Part shown: one piece after another, positions 56,323 to 64,000 of the stretch
How the letters are laid out: each line of letters opens with the position of its first letter
Numbering within the stretch: the first letter of the stretch is position 1
Source of the DNA: Muribaculaceae bacterium
Lineage (GTDB): Bacteria > Bacteroidota > Bacteroidia > Bacteroidales > Muribaculaceae
Direction: 5' to 3'
NCBI GenBank assembly: GCA_017436845.1
Contig: JAFSCJ010000012.1
Coordinates: 1 to 64,000, forward strand
Length of the DNA: 64,000 nt
Translations under genes and position numbers: made by a program
Notes under the pieces: generated by a model
The model's database searches: none
What the model was told of the DNA's origin: nothing
Seen by the model: only the letters and a program-made list of their open reading frames with translations

Positions 56323-57684
56323 ATGGAAATAAAGAAAAATATATATTTTGTTGGTGCCGGTGGGATTGGAATGGCTGCACTTGTGCGTTATTTTTTGTCT
56401 CGTGGGTGTAATGTTGCCGGATATGATCGCACTCGCACTGCATTGACCGATGCTCTTGTCGAAGAAGGTGCTGAAATTACTTATGACGAATCGGTTAAAG
56501 CAATACCTGAAATTTATCGTAATCCCGAAGATACACTTGTTGTCTATACTCCTGCTATTCCGTCTTCGCATCCGGGACTTACATTCTTTAAGGAAAACGG
56601 ATTTGAAGTGATGAAACGTGCAGCTGTACTAGGAATGATAACAAGAGGTTCACGCGGATTGTGCTTTGCCGGAACTCATGGCAAGACAACAACATCATCA
56701 ATGGCTGCACACATACTTCATAATTCGTCTATAGGGTGTAATGCATTCCTTGGTGGAATTTTGCGTAATTATAACAGTAACTTATTGTTGAGTGAAACTT
56801 CGCCTTATACAGTTATAGAGGCTGATGAATATGACCGCTCATTCCACCACTTGACTCCTTATATTGCTGTTATCACATCAACTGATGCTGACCACCTCGA
56901 TATTTATGGAACAGAGGAGGCCTACCTTGAAAGTTTTGCTCATTTTACAGAGTTGATACGTGAAGATGGATGTTTGCTCATACATGAAGGATTGAAGTTG
57001 AAACCTCGTGTAAGAGAGGGAGTGAGAACATTTACATATTCTCGCGATAGTGGAGATTTTCATGCCGTAAACATTCGTCGAGTAAATGGAACGATAACAT
57101 TTGACTTTGTAACTCCTAAAGGGGTATATCCTAATATTGAATTAGGTGTGCCGGTAGAGATAAATATTGAAAACTCTATTGCTTCAATGGCTGCATGTTT
57201 CTTGACAGGAGAATTAGAGCCTGATGATATGCACTATGCTATGCGCACATTCATGGGACCAAAACGCCGTTTTGAGGTTTGGAAGAAAGAAGATGATGGG
57301 CATGTGGTTATTGATGATTATGCCCACCACCCCGATGAATTGAAGGCAAGCATCTCATCGGTAAAGGCATTGTATGAAAATCGTCGTTTGACAGTTGCAT
57401 TCCAGCCTCACTTGTATTCTCGCACACGAGATTTTGCACCTGAATTTGCTGAAGCTCTTTCAATTGCCGATGAAGTAATATTATTGGATATATATCCTGC
57501 TCGTGAAGAGCCTATTCCGGGTGTTACATCAGAAATAATATTTGATAAAATCACTTGCAAGGATAAGGTTTTGATAAAGAAAGAGGATTTAGTAGCAACA
57601 TTGAAAGATAAAGAGTGGGATGTTCTTCTAACTGCCGGAGCGGGCGATATATGTAATTATTTGCCTGAAATATGTAATATCTAA
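56323..57684 (+). CDS. murC: UDP-MurNAc L-alanine ligase
   Basis: First amino acid ligase of the muropeptide pathway. 453 aa. Rossmann FVGAGGIGMAALVRY near 8-22, ATP-binding FAGTHGKTTTSSM near 115-127, ADEYDRSFHHL near 167-177, late DDYAHHPDELKA (about 326-337) and FQPHLYSRT. Adjacent to murG and ftsQ as in most dcw clusters. Confidence 0.95.
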   Translation: MEIKKNIYFVGAGGIGMAALVRYFLSRGCNVAGYDRTRTALTDALVEEGAEITYDESVKAIPEIYRNPEDTLVVYTPAIPSSHPGLTFFKENGFEVMKRAAVLGMITRGSRGLCFAGTHGKTTTSSMAAHILHNSSIGCNAFLGGILRNYNSNLLLSETSPYTVIEADEYDRSFHHLTPYIAVITSTDADHLDIYGTEEAYLESFAHFTELIREDGCLLIHEGLKLKPRVREGVRTFTYSRDSGDFHAVNIRRVNGTITFDFVTPKGVYPNIELGVPVEINIENSIASMAACFLTGELEPDDMHYAMRTFMGPKRRFEVWKKEDDGHVVIDDYAHHPDELKASISSVKALYENRRLTVAFQPHLYSRTRDFAPEFAEALSIADEVILLDIYPAREEPIPGVTSEIIFDKITCKDKVLIKKEDLVATLKDKEWDVLLTAGAGDICNYLPEICNI

Positions 57685-57696
57685 CGTGAAATTAGC

Positions 57697-58551
57697 ATGA
57701 AACTGAGGACCATAATTTGGTGTATTTCGTCTTTGCTACTTGTAGCATATCTTATCGCAATTTTCTTTTGGGTGGGAGATGCGTTCAAGGGGAGTCGTTG
57801 TACCGGAATGGAAATATATGTAGCAGATACAGCTACATACCATTTTGTTACAGAATCGGAAATTTCACGCGAAATAGATAGTTTGCCGGCTCGTTGCGAA
57901 GGGATGTTACTCAAGGATATTAATATTGATAGTATTGAGAAAAAACTAAGTTCAATTGATAAGATTGAGTCTGCATCATGTGTAAAATTAAATAATGGGA
58001 AGGTGATAGTCTCGGTTAACCCCATGCGTCCTATTGCTCGCGTGTTTGAAAAAGATGCCTCTTATTATATCAATTGTGAGGGGAAACGCATTTCGGCCGA
58101 TGCCCGATACTTTCTTGATGTCCCTGTTGTTTCAGGACAATTTGACTCGGTTTTTACTGCTGTATCTCTATTACCATTGATTGAATATATTAAATCTGAT
58201 GAAATGTGGTCATCTCTCATAACTATGATAAAAACTGATGCTCGTCATGATATATATCTTATTCCTGCCATTCGTGGTCATGTCATAAAATTTGGTGATA
58301 TGTCTAATATTGAAAATAAATTTGCACGGCTTCGTCGCATGTATGAAGAGGTTTTACCTGTAAAGGGGTGGGACTGCTACGACACGCTTGCTGTAAAATG
58401 GAGCGGACAAGTAGTGGCAACAAAACGGGCAAAAAAACTTGCTGACTCTAAAGTCAAGTATGACGATGAAATAGAAAATGAGGCACCTGATGTTGGTTCA
58501 ATGATTGCTGACGAAACGACTGACACAGTGAGTGTGAAAAATGGTAATTAA
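57697..58551 (+). CDS. ftsQ: Cell division protein FtsQ
   Basis: 284-aa bitopic division protein. One helix near 5-28, followed by a periplasmic POTRA-like segment (about 38-110, VTESEISREIDSLPARCEGM and IESASCVKLNNGKVIVSV) and a beta domain (about 110-230). The C-terminal acidic tail (DDEIENEAPDVGSM) is variable. FtsQ bridges FtsL/B with FtsK. Sequence conservation is low; position between murC and ftsA carries the call. Confidence 0.85.
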   Translation: MKLRTIIWCISSLLLVAYLIAIFFWVGDAFKGSRCTGMEIYVADTATYHFVTESEISREIDSLPARCEGMLLKDINIDSIEKKLSSIDKIESASCVKLNNGKVIVSVNPMRPIARVFEKDASYYINCEGKRISADARYFLDVPVVSGQFDSVFTAVSLLPLIEYIKSDEMWSSLITMIKTDARHDIYLIPAIRGHVIKFGDMSNIENKFARLRRMYEEVLPVKGWDCYDTLAVKWSGQVVATKRAKKLADSKVKYDDEIENEAPDVGSMIADETTDTVSVKNGN

Positions 58552-58565
58552 TAAATCAATAAAAT

Positions 58566-59891
58566 ATGGAACAAAAATATATTGTAGCTATTGAGATCGG
58601 TAGCTCTAAAATCAAAGGAGCTGTGGGTTCTACTGATGAAACCGGAGCCTTAACTGTTCTTGCTGTTGAGGAAGAAAAATTAATAGATTGTGTGCGATAT
58701 GGTTGTATTCAAAATGTTGAGGAGGTTAGCAATCGTGTATCGCGCATAATACGATTATTGGAAAATAACAGCAGTATATCACCCCGCAAGATAAAGGGAG
58801 TATATGTGGCTATGGGCGGACGTTCATTATCGGCATCATCTCGTGAAGTACAACGTCAATTGCCCGATGAACTTGAAATAACTGAACGCATAATTGAACA
58901 AATAAAAGATGAAGCCAGAGCTACAAATATATCAGAAAAGGATGTTATAGATGTGTTGCCTCGGAGTTTTACAATTGATAATCAACCGGCAATAAATCCA
59001 GTGGGTATTTTTGGTCAACAGATTAATGCCAGTTTGAATTTGCTGACTTGTAAGCCTCAAATAAAACGAAATCTAAATCGTGTTATTGGAGAACGTTTGC
59101 AATTGGCAATAAACGGATATATCGTACGTCCTATTGCTGTTGCTGATTTAGTGCTCTCTGATGATGAAAAACGTCAAGGATGTATGCTCGTCGATTTTGG
59201 GGCAGAGACAACAACGGTATCTATTTATAAAGCCGGTGCGTTACATTATCTTGAAACAATTCCGCTTGGCTCGCGAAATATAACACGCGATATTACCTCA
59301 ATAAATCATCTTGAGGAAAAAGCAGAGGAAATCAAAAAGGCTGTCGGATGTGCAACTCCTCAAGATCAAGGGGGAAAGAAAAATGCTGTCGATGGTATAG
59401 ATGTTATTGAAGTTAATAATTATGTACAAGCCCGTGCTGGCGAAATAGTAGCGAATATAATTGAACAAATAAAGTATGCCGATTATAAACCTTCTGACCT
59501 TTCTGCCGGTATAGTTGTAGTGGGTGGTGGTGCTAAACTCAAAGGATTTAATTCACTGCTTGAAACTCAAAGTTCCATGAAAGTGCGTAGTGGTGCGCCA
59601 TTAGGGTTGATTCGCATTACTGATAGTCGCATTCAACCAAGCGACTCGGTAGATGTAATTTCTATTTTGATGTCGGCAATACGCATCCCCGCTGTAGAAT
59701 GCTTGGGTAAAATCGTTTCTTCAATAGATGAAACAGTAGAGGATAAATCTAATGAAGAAACAAAGGAAAACAATAAAGAAAAAGAGCCTAAAGAAAAAGG
59801 CTTAAGCCTCATGGATCGTTTGAAAGGTCGTCTTGCTCGCATTATGGAAGATGAAGAGGATGAAGACGAAGAAGAGGATGACTTTAGATAA
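58566..59891 (+). CDS. ftsA: Cell division protein FtsA
   Basis: Actin-like protein that tethers FtsZ to the membrane. 441 aa. Phosphate loops: IEIGSSKIKGAVGS near 9-22, VDFGAETTTVSIYK near 208-221 and GIVVVGGGAKLKGF near 317-330. A SHS2/1C subdomain lies in the first third. A long acidic, low-complexity tail (TKENNKEKEPKEKG then MEDEEDEDEEEDD) precedes and follows an amphipathic stretch (LSLMDRLKGRLARIM), likely the membrane-targeting helix, here placed inside the tail. Confidence 0.93.
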   Translation: MEQKYIVAIEIGSSKIKGAVGSTDETGALTVLAVEEEKLIDCVRYGCIQNVEEVSNRVSRIIRLLENNSSISPRKIKGVYVAMGGRSLSASSREVQRQLPDELEITERIIEQIKDEARATNISEKDVIDVLPRSFTIDNQPAINPVGIFGQQINASLNLLTCKPQIKRNLNRVIGERLQLAINGYIVRPIAVADLVLSDDEKRQGCMLVDFGAETTTVSIYKAGALHYLETIPLGSRNITRDITSINHLEEKAEEIKKAVGCATPQDQGGKKNAVDGIDVIEVNNYVQARAGEIVANIIEQIKYADYKPSDLSAGIVVVGGGAKLKGFNSLLETQSSMKVRSGAPLGLIRITDSRIQPSDSVDVISILMSAIRIPAVECLGKIVSSIDETVEDKSNEETKENNKEKEPKEKGLSLMDRLKGRLARIMEDEEDEDEEEDDFR

Positions 59892-59917
59892 AATAAGAAC
59901 TGCTAAAAAATATAGAT

Positions 59918-61261
59918 ATGACAATTGACGATATAAAAAACGACCATGACTTTGTGTTTGCTTCTGGAGAAGAAACAATAATAAAAGTGATTGGTGTTGG
60001 AGGTGGTGGTAATAATGCAATTAATCACATGTATGCGCAAGGCATTAAAAATGTGTCGTTTGTCGTGTGTAACACAGATAGACAAGCATTAGATCATTCT
60101 CCTGTTCCAAACCGTGTGTTAATAGGACCAAATATAACCAAAGGTCTTGGCGCAGGAAATAAACCTGAGATGGCAAAGTTAGCAGCCGAAGAAAGTTCTG
60201 AACAAATCGACGCTCTGTTTAATGATAACACTAAAATGGTGTTTATCACAGCCGGTATGGGAGGAGGAACAGGAACAGGTGCCGCTCCTGTTGTCGCTCG
60301 CATTGCCAAAGAGCGAGGATTATTGACAATAGGCATTGTAACAATTCCATTTCTATTTGAGGGTGAAAAGAAAATCCTCAAAGCTCTTGACGGGGCTGAT
60401 GAGATGAGTAAATATGTAGATGCTCTTCTTGTTATAAATAATGAGCGATTAACAGAGATTTATCGCGATCTTGATTTTATAAATGCGTTTGGAAAAGCTG
60501 ATGATACACTCTCGACAGCAGCTCGTAGTATTTCAGAGTTGATAACTTGTAACGGACACATCAATCTTGACTTCAATGATGTTGATACAACTCTGCGCAA
60601 TGGTGGAGCCGCAATTATTTCAAGTGGGTATGGAGAAGGCGAAAATCGTGTAACTAAAGCGATTAACGATGCTTTAAATTCTCCATTGCTCAAAAATAGA
60701 GATATATTTGGATCTAAAAAACTCCTATTTAATTTGTATTTCTCTCGAGAGGCGGAGCACAAGTTTGTAATGGATGAAGCACAAGAGTTGACGGACTTTA
60801 TCAGTAATCTTGATTCGGGAGTAGATGTGATTTGGGGAGTTGCTTTTGATGAGTCTCTTGGTGATAAAATTAAAATTACTATCTTAGCCGCCGGATTTGA
60901 TGTTACAATCAGAGATGATGCAAAGACTAAACGAGCGCCAAGAACATTGTTCCCATCCAAACCTGAGCCTCCAAGAGAACTTGATCGTCTGATTGATGAG
61001 TATGGCACTGAGAAAATCAATGAAATACAGAATGTCAAAGACAGAGCTCGATACATCATTTTACAACCAGAGCAGATGGATGACGATTCGGTAGTTGAAA
61101 AGTTGGAAAAAACGCCGGCATTTAATCGCGACAAAAAAGTTGCTGATGAAATAAAGTCTGGGGTGAAGAAAGTTGCTGTGGCAGATGAAGATGCTCAATT
61201 TGAGCAAGAGAGCAATCCGTCAACAGACAATCGAATTTCCATCAACTTCGGCGACGAATAA
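59918..61261 (+). CDS. ftsZ: Cell division GTPase FtsZ
   Basis: Tubulin-like ring-forming GTPase. 447 aa. GTP-binding signature GMGGGTGTGAAP near 112-123, GVGGGGNNAINHM near 26-38, TDRQALDHS and the T7-loop NLDFNDVDT near 211-219. The C-terminal variable region after about 320 includes a short basic stretch (RDDAKTKRAPRTLFP) and ends FGDE. Last dcw gene, followed by a hairpin at 61284-61317. Confidence 0.96.
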   Translation: MTIDDIKNDHDFVFASGEETIIKVIGVGGGGNNAINHMYAQGIKNVSFVVCNTDRQALDHSPVPNRVLIGPNITKGLGAGNKPEMAKLAAEESSEQIDALFNDNTKMVFITAGMGGGTGTGAAPVVARIAKERGLLTIGIVTIPFLFEGEKKILKALDGADEMSKYVDALLVINNERLTEIYRDLDFINAFGKADDTLSTAARSISELITCNGHINLDFNDVDTTLRNGGAAIISSGYGEGENRVTKAINDALNSPLLKNRDIFGSKKLLFNLYFSREAEHKFVMDEAQELTDFISNLDSGVDVIWGVAFDESLGDKIKITILAAGFDVTIRDDAKTKRAPRTLFPSKPEPPRELDRLIDEYGTEKINEIQNVKDRARYIILQPEQMDDDSVVEKLEKTPAFNRDKKVADEIKSGVKKVAVADEDAQFEQESNPSTDNRISINFGDE

Positions 61262-61283
61262 AATTCGAAATATAAATAATAGA

Positions 61284-61317
61284 ACAAGGAGATGTATCAC
61301 ATGACACATCTCCTTGT
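61284..61317. terminator. ftsZ terminator
   Basis: ACAAGGAGATGT (61284-61295) pairs with ACATCTCCTTGT (61306-61317) across a 10-nt loop. Convergent with the minus gene at 61373, so it can serve both sides; T-content after it is modest on the plus strand. Confidence 0.7.
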
Positions 61318-61372
61318 CTGTTATTAAGGGATGGAAGATTATTTTTCATTGTCCCATTCGAGAAGAGCTGAT

Positions 61373-61924
61373 TCAAGGGCGTTGATTGTGCGATTGTAGA
61401 AGCGATATAATTTGGCTACCAAGAAATCCTCCGAAGATGCCACCGACAATACCTCCATACATAAATTCTTTATTTAATGCTGAGAAAGCAACTATGATAA
61501 ATGCAATGCCGATGATTAAGTCTATAAATACTCCCCATTTGTAATGACGACGAAACTTAATGGTGTGTCGCAATGATTCAATAACAGTATCTTTGCAAAT
61601 ATCTATTTTGCTTAAATCATATATGAAATATAGTTCTCGAGCAAAAGAAAATCCAACGAAGAGTAATGTTAGAGCGTATAATAAAGATTTTTGCCAATCG
61701 GCACACGTTAATCCCACGAAATTATAAGCCCAAAAGAAGAAAGGGAGCAAGAAAGGGACTATAATAGCGGAAATGATGCAGTGTATGCGAAGTGTTTGTA
61801 GTGGAGATTTAACTTTGCCGGCAATTATCTGGTCAGTGAGTTGCTTAATTTTTTTATCTTGTTCCTTTATGTGATTGTCAAGATTTTTCCATCTGTTTTT
61901 TAGTTCTTCAAGTTCCATTGTCAT
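61373..61924 (-). CDS. Sigma-linked membrane protein, probably frameshifted at the C-terminus
   Basis: 183 aa as read: an amphipathic N-terminal helix (1-40), then membrane segments near 48-68, 81-98, 130-147 and 153-172. The genomic partner is the ECF sigma gene 7 nt upstream, so a sensor or anti-sigma-like role is plausible. The current end (SQIISLLQSHNQRP) is odd. One base fewer in the AAA at 61424-61426 would continue instead as GGFLVAKLYRFYNRTI... to a stop at 61339-61341, a basic then acidic tail usual after a last membrane helix. Either a real frameshift or a sequencing error. Confidence 0.6.
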   Translation of the reverse strand: MTMELEELKNRWKNLDNHIKEQDKKIKQLTDQIIAGKVKSPLQTLRIHCIISAIIVPFLLPFFFWAYNFVGLTCADWQKSLLYALTLLFVGFSFARELYFIYDLSKIDICKDTVIESLRHTIKFRRHYKWGVFIDLIIGIAFIIVAFSALNKEFMYGGIVGGIFGGFLGSQIISLLQSHNQRP

Positions 61925-61931
61925 ACAGTTT

Positions 61932-62426
61932 TTAGGAGTTAGCCATATTAGTGAGTTTTTCTTTGGCGCGTCGCAAGCGAGATGCGACGTTGTTGCGGTT
62001 GATGCCCATGATTGCGCCTATTTCCTCATAGGGCATCTCATCAAGCCATAGGAGAATTAGCGCTTTGTCGAGACGATTAAGTTGGTCAATGAGTTTATAC
62101 ATTTCTTGAAGTTGTTGTAGATGCTCTTCTGATTCATCATAGCAGTAAATATTGTCGGTCAATTCGCTATGCGAGGAGTGTTTGTGTTCTTTCTGTGTGT
62201 AAGAAATACAAGTGTTTATACTCACTCGATATATCCATGTTGAAAGTTTTGAACATTCTTCAAATCCTGCGAGTCCTTGCCATACGTTAATGAGCACTTC
62301 TTGGCGCAAATCATTGAAATTGTCCATATCTGCTGCATACATATAGCATATCTTATTGATCAAGGTGCTATATTGTGCGATGCATTGCTCAAATATGTTA
62401 CGCTTTTCGGCGTCGGTCAGTCTCAT
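61932..62426 (-). CDS. ECF-type RNA polymerase sigma factor
   Basis: 164 aa, sigma-70 family. Region 2 covers about 14-76 (INKICYMYAADMDNFNDLRQEVLINVW and STWIYRVSINTCISY), region 4 about 112-158 (LDKALILLWLDEMPYEEIGAIMGINRNNVASRLRRAKEKL). No zinc-binding or extra C-terminal domain. Followed by the membrane protein at 61373-61924, which may be its regulator. Which genes it drives cannot be seen here. Confidence 0.88.
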   Translation of the reverse strand: MRLTDAEKRNIFEQCIAQYSTLINKICYMYAADMDNFNDLRQEVLINVWQGLAGFEECSKLSTWIYRVSINTCISYTQKEHKHSSHSELTDNIYCYDESEEHLQQLQEMYKLIDQLNRLDKALILLWLDEMPYEEIGAIMGINRNNVASRLRRAKEKLTNMANS

Positions 62427-62510
62427 GATTGTTGAAATATTTTGATTACGCTAATAAGACTGCGAGAATGCAAAATAGTTGCATCCTCATAAAAATATGT
62501 TGGGAAGTAG

Positions 62511-63785
62511 TTATGCTTTTTGTGTAACAAGAACTTTATCTATGCGAGCCCCGTCCATGTCGACGACTTCCAATGTGAAATTGCGCCAAGAGATGGTTTC
62601 TCCCGACATCGGAATGTGTCCTAATCGAGATAATATAAGACCGCTTATGGTGTTATAGTCGGTGTCTTCTGTTTCGTCTTCACACTCAAAATACACAAGA
62701 AAGTCATAGAACGAACATTGACCATCAATGAGCCATCCATTTCCTCCGTCTCGTGCTATGATTTGGGGTTCTTTAGTATTTGAATCAACAACCCCTATGA
62801 GCCCTTCAAGTATATCTCGCAAGGTAATTACACCTTGGCAACCTCCAAATTCATCATAGACAAGAGCAAATCCAGTGTGATTATCTGATTTTAAACGGTC
62901 GAGACAATCATAGATGCTCATGTTTTCGTGGATTGCATACACCGGATGTATATTGTCAGCAAGAGTAAAATCAGACTCATTTATGTGAAGAATTAAATCC
63001 TTGAGAGAAATTATTCCGCGTATGTCGTCAAAAGATCCGGATGTTACAGGATAATTATCATGAAGGTTTTCGGTAAGAGTGTTTTTTATGTCTTCGATTG
63101 ATGCATCTATATCAATGCTGATTACATCAGAGCGATGTGTCATGATGGCACTTACTTTTAAATCTCCCATCAAGAAAACGCGCTCCATTATGTCCTGTTC
63201 CACTTTAGCGACTTCTCCGGTATCGGTTCCCTCTTTTATAAATGATTTTATCTCCTCTTCGGTGATTTTGTTATCTTCTTGTTTTATTCTCATGATTGAA
63301 ACTAAAACAGATGTGCTTTTTGCCAATAACCACACAAATGGTTTGGTAATTATTGATAACCAATAAACGGGGCGAGCCATGATACGAGCTATTTGGTCGG
63401 CTGTTGCCATGCCTATGCGTTTTGGTACAAGTTCACCTAAAATCAGAGTTAAGTATGTAACAATAATGACGATTAGCGTCTTGGCAAGAGGAAGTGATAT
63501 TCCGGAACTCATTCCCATATGCTGAAATATATCTCCTAATTGAACGCCCAGAGCATCACCTGAATATATCCCGGTGAGAATACCTATAAGAGTGATACCT
63601 ATCTGTATGGTGGATAGGAATATGTCAGGCTCAGCGGCAAGTCGTAGTGCAATCGCAGCTCCTTTGTCCCCATCTTTACTCTTTTTCTCAAGACGATTGC
63701 GTCTGGCAGAAATAATTGCTATTTCCGACATGGCAAATATCCCATTGAGAAGAATGAGTCCGATTATGATTACGATATCTGACAT
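62511..63785 (-). CDS. CNNM/CBS/CorC haemolysin-family membrane protein
   Basis: 424 aa. CNNM/DUF21 transmembrane domain (about 1-175) with helices near 3-20, 58-76, 95-115 and 130-150. Two CBS domains (about 210-330: AIMTHRSDVISIDIDAS and NHTGFALVYDEFGGCQGVITL) are followed by a C-terminal CorC_HlyC domain. These proteins are linked to magnesium or cobalt handling in other bacteria. Related to gldE in this window but separate from any gliding gene. Ends 84 nt after the sigma gene start region. Confidence 0.85.
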   Translation of the reverse strand: MSDIVIIIGLILLNGIFAMSEIAIISARRNRLEKKSKDGDKGAAIALRLAAEPDIFLSTIQIGITLIGILTGIYSGDALGVQLGDIFQHMGMSSGISLPLAKTLIVIIVTYLTLILGELVPKRIGMATADQIARIMARPVYWLSIITKPFVWLLAKSTSVLVSIMRIKQEDNKITEEEIKSFIKEGTDTGEVAKVEQDIMERVFLMGDLKVSAIMTHRSDVISIDIDASIEDIKNTLTENLHDNYPVTSGSFDDIRGIISLKDLILHINESDFTLADNIHPVYAIHENMSIYDCLDRLKSDNHTGFALVYDEFGGCQGVITLRDILEGLIGVVDSNTKEPQIIARDGGNGWLIDGQCSFYDFLVYFECEDETEDTDYNTISGLILSRLGHIPMSGETISWRNFTLEVVDMDGARIDKVLVTQKA

Positions 63786-63798
63786 TGTAGATTATAGA

Positions 63799-64000
63799 TT
63801 ATAGAGATTTGCGATAAGCGCGACGGCGACGATGCAGGCGTCGGTCAAAATATTGCCATTGAAGTTGAACGCTTGCGTTGTCTTCAAGTTCAAGGTTGCT
63901 TTCAGCCCATTTGTATCCGTTTTTAATATAGGTGGGTAATAGGTCAGAGAAAAGCAATGCATTTACTCCCTTGCTTTGATATTCAGGTTTGATGGCAATC
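63799..64000 (-). CDS. GNAT-like N-acetyltransferase, C-terminal part (runs off the window)
   Basis: The last 66 residues of a minus-strand gene: IAIKPEYQSKGVNALLF, then YIKNGYKWAESNLELEDNASVQ and a basic end (RRLHRRRRAYRKSL) before TAA at 63799-63801. Conserved PEYQ-KG-VN acetyl-CoA-like block suggests a GNAT-type fold, as in a Bacteroidetes family I recall with 'Q.QW.YF.RR..RRRRAY'. The start lies beyond 64000. It ends 13 nt upstream of the CorC-type gene. Confidence 0.6.
   Translation of the reverse strand, partial: IAIKPEYQSKGVNALLFSDLLPTYIKNGYKWAESNLELEDNASVQLQWQYFDRRLHRRRRAYRKSL

Overview
The window looks like chromosomal DNA of a low-GC Bacteroidales bacterium, probably a gut lineage; the family cannot be fixed from the sequence alone. 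The evidence is the recurrent Bacteroidetes promoter (TTTG, 19-20 nt spacer, TAnnTTTG), lineage-specific neighbourhoods (DUF4271-hemD-rnpA-yidD-tatD, gldE-gldD), a PorZ-like propeller protein, a large Bacteroidetes-type signal peptidase and many 'MKK...AQ' secreted proteins. There are no rRNA or tRNA genes, no CRISPR array and no prophage. One intact insertion sequence is present.

Layout. 1-414: intergenic, with two facing promoters and a strong hairpin terminator. 0.4-6.5 kb (minus): manC, a TPR protein, a YfhO-type membrane protein, a methyltransferase and xerD in one tight operon. 6.6-8.0 kb (plus): pyrH-frr. 8.0-9.2 kb (minus): sdaA. 9.3-15.7 kb (plus): a Cu/Zn-type permease, a GH13 lipoprotein, a LOG-family protein, DUF4271, hemD, rnpA, yidD and tatD. 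15.7-17.1 kb: an IS3/IS150-type element sitting inside a terminator hairpin. 17.26-17.34 kb: a candidate small RNA. 17.4-21.6 kb: an epimerase and a small membrane protein (minus), then dapB-lepB-wbqC (plus). 21.6-28.9 kb (minus): nadA-leuS-rdgB-PorZ-like-hypothetical. 28.94-29.64 kb: a 700-bp AT-rich gap with repeated DnaA-box-like motifs, a candidate replication origin.

29.6-37.2 kb (minus) holds eight consecutive genes for exported proteins: an outer-membrane barrel, then a run of seven that includes two paralogous small proteins, a second barrel, a DUF6175 protein, a WG-repeat protein and two further unknowns. This is the best candidate for an undescribed envelope system. 37.2-37.9 kb holds a small HTH regulator with a long structured leader and a 50-bp perfect palindrome. 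37.9-45.3 kb: a secreted phosphodiesterase-type enzyme, yqeY-serS, panB, upp, and gldE-gldD-PPTase.

45.5-61.3 kb (plus): a zinc-less sirtuin followed by a complete division and cell-wall (dcw) cluster, rsmH-ftsL-ftsI-murE-mraY-murD-ftsW-murG-murC-ftsQ-ftsA-ftsZ. It lacks mraZ at its head and, as far as can be seen, murF. 61.3-64 kb (minus): a membrane protein with a probable C-terminal frameshift next to an ECF sigma factor, a CNNM/CBS/CorC protein, and the 3' end of a GNAT-like gene.

Most genes are housekeeping: peptidoglycan precursor synthesis, division, translation, cofactors and GDP-mannose supply. The novelty lies in the exported cassette, the non-coding elements and the possible origin between nadA and that cassette. 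Base composition falls in about 22-39 kb, and plus-strand GC skew seems to turn from C-rich to G-rich across 29-39 kb, judged by eye from sampled lines.
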